From NCBI RefSeq assembly GCF_000195595.1, contig NZ_GL882572.1, positions 1 to 64,000 of the forward strand: a stretch of DNA of 64,000 nucleotides, given 5' to 3'. The DNA is from Actinomyces sp. oral taxon 170 str. F0386 (GTDB lineage Bacteria > Actinomycetota > Actinomycetes > Actinomycetales > Actinomycetaceae). Below the pieces are notes generated by a model. The model saw only the letters and a program-made list of their open reading frames with translations. It ran no database searches and was not told the origin of the DNA. The translations under genes were made by a program, and so were the position numbers. Positions 17,335-27,052 of this stretch are shown here, one piece after another; position 1 is the stretch's first letter, and each line of letters opens with the position of its first letter.

Positions 17335-18467
17335 TCTCGCAGAGCGCCCCCGGGAAGCTGTACATCGCCGGTGAGTACGCCGTTGTCGAGCCCGGGCACC
17401 AGGCGGTGCTGGTAGCCGTTGACCGCTTCATCACGGTGCGGATCACAGAGGCCGAAGCCGATGGCTCCACCGGTCCCACAGGTCATATCAGCTCCACCCT
17501 GTACGAAGCGCAGTCCCTGACCTGGTACCGCCGCCCGGAGGACGGCGTGGTCGAGGTCGAGAAGCAGTTCAACGACTACGTGGTCTCCGCCATCCGCATG
17601 GTGGAGCAGATGGTGCGCGAGGCTGGTGGCCGACTGCGCTACTTCGACCTGGATGTCTCCAGCGAGCTCGATGACGGCAGCGGGCACAAGCTCGGCCTGG
17701 GCTCCTCCTCCGCGGTCACGGTGGCCACGGTGCGCGCCGTGGCGAGGTTCTACGGCCTGGCCCTGGATGACATGGCCGTCTACAAGCTGGCGCTGCTGGC
17801 CACCGACGCCGTCCAGCCCATCGGCTCCGGGGGCGATATCGCGGCGAGTTCCTTCACCGGATGGGTCGCCTACACCTCCCCCGACCGTGCATGGCTGCAC
17901 CGGATGCGGGGCACTGCGGGCATGGGGGGTGGCACTGAAGGTCCCACGGCACTGAGTGAGCTGGTGGGGATGGACTGGCCGCTGCTCAGCATCCGGCGTC
18001 TTCCCGCCCCGGGCCTGCACCTGGGTGTGGGGTGGACCGGCAGCCCAGCCTCCACCCCGCGCCTGGTGGCTGACGTCCAGGCCCATACACGAGGGGCGCA
18101 GGACGCCGCCTACACAGCATTCCTCCAGGACTCCGAGAGCTGTCTGGCAGCCCTGGTCCGGGCTCTTCAGGAGGATGACGCCGAGGCGATCGGGCAGCGG
18201 ATCCGTCAGGGGCGCCAGCTCCTACTGGGCCTGACCCGCACCAGTGGGATCGTCATCGAAACCCCGCAGCTGCGCCGTCTGGTGGAGATCGCCCAGGAGC
18301 ACGGGGCGGTAGCCAAGAGCTCGGGCGCCGGCGGCGGGGATTGCGGCATCGCGCTGTGCCCACCCGGGACGGATATCGCCGCGATGCGCTCGTCGTGGCA
18401 GTCGGCGAATATCCAGCCCCTGGACCTGACCGTCCACGACCATTCCCACAGTGGAGCAGTCTCATGA
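17331..18467 (+). CDS. Phosphomevalonate kinase
   Basis: 378-residue GHMP-family kinase opening with QSAPGKLYIAGEYAVVEPGHQAVLVAVDRF, as in bacterial phosphomevalonate kinases (mvaK2). The ATP loop is KLGLGSSSAVTVATVRA, with SSGAGGGDCGIAL at the C-terminal end. It makes mevalonate diphosphate, the substrate of MvaD. Start is GTG 17331, overlapping the mvaD stop by 4 nt; the ATG of the next gene overlaps its stop. Confidence 0.92.
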   Translation: MISQSAPGKLYIAGEYAVVEPGHQAVLVAVDRFITVRITEAEADGSTGPTGHISSTLYEAQSLTWYRRPEDGVVEVEKQFNDYVVSAIRMVEQMVREAGGRLRYFDLDVSSELDDGSGHKLGLGSSSAVTVATVRAVARFYGLALDDMAVYKLALLATDAVQPIGSGGDIAASSFTGWVAYTSPDRAWLHRMRGTAGMGGGTEGPTALSELVGMDWPLLSIRRLPAPGLHLGVGWTGSPASTPRLVADVQAHTRGAQDAAYTAFLQDSESCLAALVRALQEDDAEAIGQRIRQGRQLLLGLTRTSGIVIETPQLRRLVEIAQEHGAVAKSSGAGGGDCGIALCPPGTDIAAMRSSWQSANIQPLDLTVHDHSHSGAVS

Positions 18468-19639
18468 GCAGCCCAGGTACTCACGGTCAGGGGCACGCAG
18501 ACAAGCCGGGACACGCCTCACGCAAGGACGAGCACCTGGACCTGGCGATGCGCCTGAATGGGACGGATCGGCCCAATGCCTTCGACGACGTCTCCTTCAT
18601 GCACCATGCACTGCCAGGGACGTTCACGGATTCGATCGATATCAGTACGGATGTGTGCGGTGCGCACTGGCAGGCGCCGTTCTACATCAACGCGATGACC
18701 GGTGGGACGCAGGCGACGGCGGCGATCAACGCGCACCTGGCCGAGGCGGCTGCCGATGCTGGTGTCGCGATCGCCTGCGGCTCCGTTCACGTGGCCCTGC
18801 ACGACCCCGAGCGCGCTGACGGCTTCCGGGTCATTCGCCGCCGGGCCCCGGGCGCCTTCGTCCTGGCCAATGTCGGGCCGACCGTCAGCCCGCAGGAGGC
18901 GGCGCAGGCCGTGGAGATGCTCCAGGCCAATGCCCTGCAGATCCACCTCAACGCGGCTCAGGAGCTGGTGATGCCCGAGGGCGACCGCGACTTCACGGGA
19001 TGGAGCGAGACGATCGCCGCCATCGCAGCGGCCGTGCCCGTCCCGGTGGTGGTCAAGGAGGTGGGCTTCGGGCTCTCACGCCGGACCATTGATGCTCTGA
19101 CGCGCACTGGTGTTGCGGCCGTCGACGTGGCCGGGGCCGGAGGCACCGACTTCATCGCCATTGAGAACGAGCGCCGACCGCAGCGCGACCTGTCCTACCT
19201 GGTCGGCTGGGGCCAGCCGACGGCGCTGTGCCTGCTGGAGTCCCTGGCAGTCGCAGAGCCGGTCAGTCTGCCGGTGCTGGCCTCCGGAGGCGTGCGCAAC
19301 CCGCTCGACGTCGTCCGGTCACTGGCCCTGGGCGCCTGCGCCGTCGGCGCTTCCGGGCACGTGCTGCGCACCCTGGTCAAGGAGGGCCCCGAGGCCCTGC
19401 GCCGAGAGCTGCACACATGGAGCGACCACGTGCGCACGCTCATGACCCTGCTGGGGGCGGCCGATGTCTCTCGGCTGCGCCGCACCGACGTGCTGGTCAC
19501 AGGGCGCACCGCCGAGCGGGCCCGTCTGCTCGGCGTCGATCTGACGCGTCTGGCGCACCGCAGCGAGGCCTATCCGTCGACGGGCGGTCCCGTCAAGGGG
19601 GATCAACCCCTCTCCCCCATTACTCCGGCCGAGTCATAG
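18464..19639 (+). CDS. fni: Type 2 isopentenyl-diphosphate delta-isomerase (FMN-dependent)
   Basis: 391 residues. It interconverts isopentenyl and dimethylallyl diphosphate using reduced FMN. Family features: SRKDEHLDLAM near the start, INAMTGG, VVVKEVGFGLSRRTID, VAGAGGTDF and a C-terminal VLASGGVRNPLDVVRSLALGA flavin phosphate-binding region. Last gene of the mevalonate operon; a strong bidirectional hairpin follows at 19696-19728. In many bacteria HMG-CoA reductase and synthase genes come next, but here they are absent. Confidence 0.93.
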   Translation: MSSPGTHGQGHADKPGHASRKDEHLDLAMRLNGTDRPNAFDDVSFMHHALPGTFTDSIDISTDVCGAHWQAPFYINAMTGGTQATAAINAHLAEAAADAGVAIACGSVHVALHDPERADGFRVIRRRAPGAFVLANVGPTVSPQEAAQAVEMLQANALQIHLNAAQELVMPEGDRDFTGWSETIAAIAAAVPVPVVVKEVGFGLSRRTIDALTRTGVAAVDVAGAGGTDFIAIENERRPQRDLSYLVGWGQPTALCLLESLAVAEPVSLPVLASGGVRNPLDVVRSLALGACAVGASGHVLRTLVKEGPEALRRELHTWSDHVRTLMTLLGAADVSRLRRTDVLVTGRTAERARLLGVDLTRLAHRSEAYPSTGGPVKGDQPLSPITPAES

Positions 19640-19695
19640 AGTGCCGGCATCGGGACTCAGCATCCGAGTCTCGCTCTGCAGATTACAACAGGCGT

Positions 19696-19728
19696 GCGGC
19701 GGAGGCTCATCCCCACAGCCTCCGCCGC
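19696..19728. terminator. Bidirectional terminator hairpin
   Basis: GCGGCGGAGGCT (19696-19707) and AGCCTCCGCCGC (19717-19728) form a perfect 12-bp stem with a 9-nt loop. It lies between the convergent fni and tctA-like genes and can serve both. Confidence 0.75.
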
Positions 19729-19745
19729 CTCCCGCGAGAAGGAGA

Positions 19746-21122
19746 TCAGCCCAGTGCGGCCAGCGCCTTGACGATGCCGGGAGCTGCGTAGAGGGACATG
19801 AACTGGACGCCGTAGGCGACACCCAGACGGTTGAGCGATCCGCACACGACTCCGACCAGCAGGACCCCGAAGACGTTGGCCAGGCCCGCCTTCTGGTCGG
19901 CGTCGATGTAGGCCAGCAGAAGGACGAAGGCCACGAACAGGGCCAGCACCGCCTCGTGGGGGATCCGGCGCATGACGAAGCAGGTGATCTGCGAGGACCA
20001 GCGCACGGCGATGACGTACGTGATCGCGACCGCAACGAGAGCCCCGAGGGACACGGTGATGATGAACCAGGGCAGATCCAGCAGGTGGTGCAGGTTGTGC
20101 TCCTTGGTGTAGATGGAGCCCGCGCTGAACAGCGGCCCGGCAGGACCGACGGACACCCCGGAGATCGGAACCCCGAGCGCTACCAGCGGAATAATGACGC
20201 CGGCCAGGTAGGTCGAGTGGGCCAGGGCGCTCATGACCGTCACCGCACGCTGTGCGCGGGGCACTCGGTCCTCGTTCTGGCGGGCCACGGAGGCCTCTCC
20301 CAGCAGGAAGGTCAGCCCCACCGGACTGAGAATGAACAGCGGGGTGGACACGGCGGCCATCGCGGCGCTCCACCATCCCTCGGACCTGGTGATGAGCCGC
20401 CCCGGCCACAGCGCCTGCTGGCTGAAGCCAGAGCGCAGCAGCTCGGCCCTGGTACGGCTGCCGTGCGGCAGCGCCTCCCGGCGCTTGGCGTTGAGCAGCT
20501 CAAGGAGGGTCAGGAGCATAGGCCCCACGGTGATCCCGAGGAAGAAGGAGGTGTTGACGCTGGCCTTCTCCGGAATAATGCCCGCACTCCGATAAAGCGC
20601 CGGAAGCGCCTGGAACAGCAGCGCCATGGGAATAATCGCCACCAGGGAGAGAATACGGTTCTTTCCGAGCAGGGCCAGTACCACAGCACCTGCTGCCAGA
20701 ACGATGTTGGAATTGGTCTTGATCCAGTCGGCCATGGGGAGCAGCAGGCTGGCGAGAAGGAAGCTCAGAGGAATAGAGATGAAGGTTCCGATGGCCGAGC
20801 CCACGGCCATCTTCCGGATCGTGTCGGAGGCCAGTCCCTGGTTGCGCAGCACCATGGCGTGATCCATGAGCGGAGCGGACATCACTCCGCCGGGAAGTCC
20901 CACCAGTGCTGTAGGAACCCCGTTCATGAGATTGAGCGTGACAACCGCGGAGACGAAGAAGGCGAGCACCACGTGCGGCGGCGCTCCGGCCAGGATAGTC
21001 GCCAGAGTGACAGGCGCGAGCACCCCCGTCTCATCGGTACCGGGGATGAACCCGATAAAGGTGTACAGGACCACGGCCGCCAGAACGGCAGCCACCATCA
21101 TCAGCAGAAGGCTCACCGTCAC
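19746..21122 (-). CDS. TctA-like tripartite tricarboxylate transporter permease
   Basis: 458 residues, about a dozen hydrophobic segments, with the TctA signature FIGFIPGTDETGVLAPVTLATILAG and a mirrored second half. TctA is the large membrane subunit of transporters that use a periplasmic-type binding protein (TctC) to take up citrate-like or other carboxylates. No TctC gene is present in the window, so the substrate is open. Its start overlaps the upstream small membrane-protein gene by 4 nt. Confidence 0.78.
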   Translation of the reverse strand: MTVSLLLMMVAAVLAAVVLYTFIGFIPGTDETGVLAPVTLATILAGAPPHVVLAFFVSAVVTLNLMNGVPTALVGLPGGVMSAPLMDHAMVLRNQGLASDTIRKMAVGSAIGTFISIPLSFLLASLLLPMADWIKTNSNIVLAAGAVVLALLGKNRILSLVAIIPMALLFQALPALYRSAGIIPEKASVNTSFFLGITVGPMLLTLLELLNAKRREALPHGSRTRAELLRSGFSQQALWPGRLITRSEGWWSAAMAAVSTPLFILSPVGLTFLLGEASVARQNEDRVPRAQRAVTVMSALAHSTYLAGVIIPLVALGVPISGVSVGPAGPLFSAGSIYTKEHNLHHLLDLPWFIITVSLGALVAVAITYVIAVRWSSQITCFVMRRIPHEAVLALFVAFVLLLAYIDADQKAGLANVFGVLLVGVVCGSLNRLGVAYGVQFMSLYAAPGIVKALAALG

Positions 21123-21409
21123 TGGTCCGCCCCCTCACGTGCACCGAGGCCCAGCTCATCGACAATGACGACCTCTCGCTTGGGGCTCACGAGGAAGCAG
21201 CAGGCGATAAAACCGACAGTGGAGGCTCCCAGTCCCCAGAACAGCGGCTTACCTCCGAAAAAGGAGGAGAGAAGTACCGCCGCGACGATACATGTCACCG
21301 ATATGAGAAGACAGATGAGCAGATCTCTGGGCGAGACGAGGTCATTCCAGACCTCGATATTGTTCTGACGCTCCGTGTTCTCGGAGTCGACGTCATCGGT
21401 ACTGCGCAC
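21119..21409 (-). CDS. Small two-helix membrane protein in the TctB position
   Basis: 96 residues with two hydrophobic helices (LLICLLISVTCIVAAVLLSSFF and PLFWGLGASTVGFIACCFLV). It sits directly before the TctA-like gene, where TctB normally lies, but is much shorter than usual TctB (about 150 residues, four helices). It may be a reduced TctB; sequence alone does not prove this. Start GTG 21409 lacks a Shine-Dalgarno and follows a -10-like TACGAT by 8 nt, suggesting a leaderless transcript. Confidence 0.6.
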   Translation of the reverse strand: MRSTDDVDSENTERQNNIEVWNDLVSPRDLLICLLISVTCIVAAVLLSSFFGGKPLFWGLGASTVGFIACCFLVSPKREVVIVDELGLGAREGADQ

Positions 21410-21417
21410 GATTGGTG

Positions 21418-21423
21418 ATCGTA
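21418..21423 (-). promoter_or_regulatory. Candidate -10 box for leaderless tctB-like mRNA
   Basis: TACGAT on the minus strand (TANNNT) ends 8 nt before the GTG start at 21409. No ribosome binding site and no alternative start codon are visible. Confidence 0.35.
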
Positions 21424-21520
21424 GGCGAGTTCCCCAAGGCGCTCCATATGTTGTTCACCATGACTTTGAGGGCGCCGTGTAACAAAACAGCATCGTCCCT
21501 GCGGTCTCAACAGGGAATGT

Positions 21521-22552
21521 TTACAGGAGCACGGTGGCGAACAGACCCACCTGCTCGAACCCCAGGGATCGATAGAGCGCCAGAGCGGGGGTGTTGTAGT
21601 CGTTGACGTAGAGGCTGACGATACCGTCAGCCCCGACATGGTCCCGACGGACGGCGTCCACCACTGCGGCCAGAGCGGCCGCCCCGATCCCTTGCCCACG
21701 CAGGTCGGGGCGCGTCCACACGCCGGTCAGCTGGGCCACACCGCCGGTTGGGGACCGCCACAGGGCGCCGACGTCGGCCTTGAAAGCGACGGCTCGGGGC
21801 GAACCGGGTTGAGCCAGGTGGCCGGCACCGTCATCGAGGACGATGTAGCTGCGTCTCTGCTCGATGAGCCAGGTGACGTGGCGGTTGTATCCGGGGCCAT
21901 CGGTGGTGGGGTCGTAGCCGAGCTCTCCGCTGAACATGTCCACCGAGGCGGGCAGCACCAGTGCTGCCTCATCCGGTCGGGCCGCACGAACCGACTGCCC
22001 CACCCAGCTCAGAGCGGGTCGACGACGCAGGTGCGCGCGCCCCAGGCCTCCCCCCACCTGGGGCGCGGCGAGAACCGGTTGCCTCCAACGCTCGTGGCGG
22101 GCGCGCTGCCCCTGCTCGCTGAGTCCGCCCCAGACCGCGGCGACGTCCTGGGCCGGTCCTGAGACGGAACCGCGCCTGGAAAGGCGGGTCCTGGCGTGCT
22201 CGGCCAGCGCCCAGATCTCGCCGGCATCCGCGGCTCGCAGACCGTGCTCGGGACGTCCGGCCAGGCCGAAGGGCATGAGGGAACCGACCGACCATGCCGC
22301 AGCGACCGGGCGGGCCAGTCCTCCCAGGGCGACGACGTCACCGCGCCCCCAGCGCGACCAGCGCTGCATCTGCTGGACCAGGCTCACGGCACTGACCGGG
22401 TCGAGGGCGCACAGCGACATGACTCCCGACACCTGATCGGAGGGAACCGGTGTCAGGCGGTCTGCGCGACGCTGAGTGCGTCCGTGATCGCGGTGCCGCA
22501 GGAAGCTCATACCCAACAGGTCCGGGTGCTTGGCGGTGCGCCCCGCCCTCAC
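21521..22552 (-). CDS. GNAT family N-acetyltransferase with DUF4081-like N-terminal domain
   Basis: 343 residues. The C-terminal ~130 residues are a GNAT fold: GGVAQLTGVWTRPDLRGQGIGAAALAAVVDAV contains the acetyl-CoA loop (RGQGIG), then VSLYVNDYNTPALALYRSLGFEQVG. The N-terminal half resembles the DUF4081 region that precedes GNAT in an actinobacterial family encoded just after ispG. Start GTG 22552 lies 6 nt after the ispG stop with GAGGA upstream; ATG 22510 is an alternative. The substrate is unknown. Confidence 0.8.
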   Translation of the reverse strand: MRAGRTAKHPDLLGMSFLRHRDHGRTQRRADRLTPVPSDQVSGVMSLCALDPVSAVSLVQQMQRWSRWGRGDVVALGGLARPVAAAWSVGSLMPFGLAGRPEHGLRAADAGEIWALAEHARTRLSRRGSVSGPAQDVAAVWGGLSEQGQRARHERWRQPVLAAPQVGGGLGRAHLRRRPALSWVGQSVRAARPDEAALVLPASVDMFSGELGYDPTTDGPGYNRHVTWLIEQRRSYIVLDDGAGHLAQPGSPRAVAFKADVGALWRSPTGGVAQLTGVWTRPDLRGQGIGAAALAAVVDAVRRDHVGADGIVSLYVNDYNTPALALYRSLGFEQVGLFATVLL

Positions 22553-22558
22553 CGGTCC

Positions 22559-23740
<1,182 letters not shown>

Positions 23741-23832
23741 CCGACCAGTATGTCACCCGGCACGCCCGGCCCTGTACCGCAGGCGTGTGGCATCGCTCCC
23801 GCCGCCACAGGAGCGTCCCGCCATCGAGGGGC

Positions 23833-25167
23833 TCACAGCGGCGCTGCGATATCGACCCACACCAGGACGAGGGCCATGACGATGAGGAGGCCGAAGACGA
23901 CCTGGCCGACGGGCAGCATCTTGGCGGTGTCCACCGGTCCCGGATCGGGCTTGCCCTGCACCTTGGCGATCGTGCGTCGGATACCCTCCCAGCAGGCTCC
24001 GGCCACGTGCCCGCCGTCCAGGGGCAGTAGCGGCACCAGGTTGAAGGCGAACAGCGCCAGGTTGAGGCTGCCCAGCAGCATGAGCATGGAGCTGACCCGC
24101 ATCGACAGAGGAACCTCCCCTCCTCCGGCCGCACCACCGCTGGTGGCCTGCCCGGCCATGCGGCCCATGCCCACCAGGCCCACAACACCGCTGTCGGCAC
24201 TGCGCTGCTCGATGCCGAGCCCCGCCTGGACCGCGTGGTAGAGCCCGACCGGGAGGGTGGCGATCGCCTTGACCGTGCCGCCGATGGCTTGGGCGATGAA
24301 GCCCGGTATCCTGGCCGGGCTCTGCGGAATGGTTCCCAACGACGGGGAGATGCCCACGTAGGGGCGGGGCTCGGTGCGCACGTTGCCTGAGGCGTCCTTG
24401 ACCGGGGCGCCCTGGGAGTCGAGAACGGTTCGCTGAACCTCGACCGGGGTGACGCTCACGGTGCGTGTGGCACCCTCGTGCTCGATGACGACCTGGGTGG
24501 GGCTGGTTCCGCCGGCTGCGATACGGGCCTGGAGCTCCTGCCAGGTAGAGACCTTCACCCCACCCCAGGAGACGATCCGGTCACCGGCCCCGATACCGGC
24601 GGCACTGGCAGGGCCGGCCGGGTCGGAGTCCTGGCAGGGGGCATCCGCATCGACGTTGGACGAGACGCAGGGGGCCACGGTCGACAGCGTCGTTGTACGC
24701 CCCGGGACGCCGACGGCACCGATGGCGATGGCCAGGAGCATGATCCCCAGGACCAGGTTGGTCAGGATCCCTCCGGCCATGACGATGAGCTTCTTGGGGA
24801 CACTCAGGGTGTAGAAGGCGCGGTGCTCCTCACCGGGCCGGATCTCCTCGAGCGCCTCGGCGCGGGCCTCGCCCACCATGCCCAGGCTGCCGTCCTTGCG
24901 TCGTCGGTCCGGTTTGCCGGGCCTGGCCGGCGGCAGCATGCCGACGAGCTTGACGTAGCCGCCCAGCCAGATGGCCTTGACTCCGTACTCGGTCTCGCCG
25001 CGCTTGACCGACCAGATCCTGGGGCCGAAGCCGATGAAGTACTCGGGTACCTTCACGCCGAACTTCTTGGCCGGAATCATGTGCCCGAGCTCGTGGAGGG
25101 CCACCGAGACACCGATCCCGATGATGAGGATGACGATGCCCAGGGCGTAGGCCAGGGTGGTGCTCAC
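23833..25167 (-). CDS. Site-2 intramembrane metalloprotease (RseP/Rip1-like, M50)
   Basis: 444 residues. The zinc-binding HELGH motif is at residues 25-29 in the first membrane helix (VALHELGHMIPAKKFGV), followed by the family GFGPRIW segment. A PDZ domain lies in the middle (PAGPASAAGIGAGDRIVSWGGVKV) and LFAFNLVPLLPLDGGHV supplies the third zinc ligand. Such proteases cut anti-sigma factors or signal-peptide remnants in the membrane; in mycobacteria the equivalent is Rip1. The target here is unknown. Start overlaps the dxr stop by 4 nt. Confidence 0.92.
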   Translation of the reverse strand: MSTTLAYALGIVILIIGIGVSVALHELGHMIPAKKFGVKVPEYFIGFGPRIWSVKRGETEYGVKAIWLGGYVKLVGMLPPARPGKPDRRRKDGSLGMVGEARAEALEEIRPGEEHRAFYTLSVPKKLIVMAGGILTNLVLGIMLLAIAIGAVGVPGRTTTLSTVAPCVSSNVDADAPCQDSDPAGPASAAGIGAGDRIVSWGGVKVSTWQELQARIAAGGTSPTQVVIEHEGATRTVSVTPVEVQRTVLDSQGAPVKDASGNVRTEPRPYVGISPSLGTIPQSPARIPGFIAQAIGGTVKAIATLPVGLYHAVQAGLGIEQRSADSGVVGLVGMGRMAGQATSGGAAGGGEVPLSMRVSSMLMLLGSLNLALFAFNLVPLLPLDGGHVAGACWEGIRRTIAKVQGKPDPGPVDTAKMLPVGQVVFGLLIVMALVLVWVDIAAPL

Positions 25168-26510
25168 GAGTGCGTTCCTCCGTTTCCTGCCACGATGAGC
25201 TCGTCGGCGCGGGTGCGGGCCCAGGTCTCCACGGCCAGGATGTCGTCGAGGCTAGGGCAGGCCAGGCCCTCGTGCTCACCGACGACGACCGCGTCGATCT
25301 CGACGATGTCCTGCCACTCCAGGTCGCCCTTCAGGAAGGCGGCGACGGCCTGCTCGTTGGCGGCGTTGAGGACGGCCGGGTGAGTGGCCGAGGCCGCAAC
25401 GGCGCTGCGGGCCAGGTCGACAGCGGGGAAGGCCTCGGTGTCCAGTGGCTCGAAGGTCCAGGCCACCGGCTCGTGCCAGTCGTTGGGCGCCACCAGGCCG
25501 GCCAGGTCGGGGCGCTCGGGCCAGGTCAGCCCCAGGGCGATGGGCAGGCGCATGTCGGGCGGTGAGGCCTGGGCGATGGTGGCGCCGTCGATGAACTCCA
25601 CCATGGAGTGGATGACGGACTGGGGATGGATCACGACGTCGATCTGCTCGGGCGCCACATCGAAGAGGAGGTGGGCCTCGATGAGCTCGAGGCCCTTGTT
25701 GACGAGAGTCGAGGAGTTGATCGTGACCACCGGCCCCATGTCCCAGGTGGGGTGGTTGAGGGCCGCGGCGGCGCTGATCCCCGTGAGCGTCTCGCGGCTC
25801 CGGCCGCGGAAGGGGCCTCCGGAGGCGGTCAGGACCAGCCGGCGCACCTCGCTGCGCCCGCTGGTGACAGGGCTGGTCAGCCCCTTCTCGTGGCGGCCGC
25901 TGGCCAGGGCCTGGGCGATGGCGGAGTGCTCGGAGTCCACGGGGACGACCTGACCGGGTCGGGTGAGTGACTGACGGACCAGGGCGCCCCCGACGACGAG
26001 GGACTCCTTGTTGGCCAGGGCCAGGCGGGCTCCGCTGTGCAGAGCCGCCAGCGTGGGCAGCAGACCCACGGATCCCGTGATGCCGTTGACGACTGTGTCC
26101 TGCGGCCCGAGCCCGGCGGACTCGACCGCCATGGTGGCGGCGTCTGGACCGGTGAGGATCGTGGTGACCGGGTCGGGACGGCCGGCCTCGGCGGCTGCGG
26201 CTGTGAGAGCCTCGCGCACATGGTCGGCAAGGTCCTCTTCCCCACCGGTGACGGCCACGACGGGGACCTCCCAGGCCAGGGCCTGGCGGGCCAGCAGCTC
26301 CAGACGAGACCCGCCGGCGGCCAAGGCGATCACCCGGGGCGCGGCCTGGCCCAGGCGGGTGAGGACCTCGAGGGTCTGGGTACCGATCGAGCCGGTGGAT
26401 CCGAGCAGGACCAGTCGCTGAGAGGACTGTGGGGAACGGGAACGTGACGGTGCGTGGCCGGTCATGGGGCGGCGGTTTTCCTCAAGGCTTACTCGGTCTG
26501 CTCGACTCAC
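25164..26510 (-). CDS. dxr: 1-deoxy-D-xylulose-5-phosphate reductoisomerase
   Basis: 448 residues from GTG 26510, which overlaps the stop of the DivIVA-domain gene (GTGA). ATG 26465 is an alternative that begins just before the conserved region. NADPH-binding LLGSTGSIGTQTLEVL lies near the N-terminus; active-site blocks include NKESLVVGG, PVDSEHSAI and TASGGPFRG, and HPTWDMG with INSSTLVNKGLELIEAHLLF. It makes 2-C-methyl-D-erythritol 4-phosphate, the committed MEP step. Confidence 0.96.
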   Translation of the reverse strand: MSRADRVSLEENRRPMTGHAPSRSRSPQSSQRLVLLGSTGSIGTQTLEVLTRLGQAAPRVIALAAGGSRLELLARQALAWEVPVVAVTGGEEDLADHVREALTAAAAEAGRPDPVTTILTGPDAATMAVESAGLGPQDTVVNGITGSVGLLPTLAALHSGARLALANKESLVVGGALVRQSLTRPGQVVPVDSEHSAIAQALASGRHEKGLTSPVTSGRSEVRRLVLTASGGPFRGRSRETLTGISAAAALNHPTWDMGPVVTINSSTLVNKGLELIEAHLLFDVAPEQIDVVIHPQSVIHSMVEFIDGATIAQASPPDMRLPIALGLTWPERPDLAGLVAPNDWHEPVAWTFEPLDTEAFPAVDLARSAVAASATHPAVLNAANEQAVAAFLKGDLEWQDIVEIDAVVVGEHEGLACPSLDDILAVETWARTRADELIVAGNGGTHS

Positions 26511-27052
26511 TCGACGGACAGGAGGACCTCGACGACGCGCGCCAGATAGCGGTCGACGCTGGGCTCCCCGTAGGCCTTGCCGCCCCGGGCCCGGCGGAAG
26601 ACCGCGCCGCGCACCTCGTTGGAGGTCAGGGTGGTGTCGGAGTCGAAGTAGCCGGCGATGCGGTCCATGAGGGCGTCGACGTCGGTCTTGTCGTACCCCT
26701 GCCCGGAGGCCGGGGCGAAGCGCTCACCGGCAGGGCGCAGGAGGCGCGGATAGAGGGTGGTGGCGAGCTGGGTGACCTGGTCCATCCAGGCCTGCCGGCC
26801 CTTCTTGGCCACGAAGGCGGCACGTCGGCGCTGAAGGAAGGCGGCCTCGAGACGGTCGAGGGCCGCGTCGACGGCCTGGGGCTGGTAGCCGCGCAGAACG
26901 ACGTCGAAGGCGACGGTGCGCACGCCCTCGGAGTCCATCTCGTCGAGCTCACCGGCGTCGTAGATCTCGTGAGCCGTCTCGAAGTAGCGGTCCACCTGCT
27001 CGGGGCGGTAGCCCGGTCGCAGGAGCGCTGACTTGGGGAACATGTCGCTCAT
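26507..27052 (-). CDS. DivIVA-domain protein
   Basis: 181 residues with repeated short DivIVA-like motifs: [20 protein letters not shown] near the start, [20 protein letters not shown], and two weaker copies near the end ([34 protein letters not shown]). In contrast to classical DivIVA there is no long coiled-coil tail. Actinobacterial relatives of this length are encoded between rlmN and dxr and have no settled function; links to cell envelope growth are guesswork. Overlaps rlmN by 4 nt. Confidence 0.75.
   Translation of the reverse strand: MSDMFPKSALLRPGYRPEQVDRYFETAHEIYDAGELDEMDSEGVRTVAFDVVLRGYQPQAVDAALDRLEAAFLQRRRAAFVAKKGRQAWMDQVTQLATTLYPRLLRPAGERFAPASGQGYDKTDVDALMDRIAGYFDSDTTLTSNEVRGAVFRRARGGKAYGEPSVDRYLARVVEVLLSVE

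Noticed and set aside
19641-21368. 575-codon open frame on the plus strand
   Set aside because: Antisense to the TctA-like permease and its partner; rich in His, Gln and Gly with no hydrophobic or enzymatic motif.
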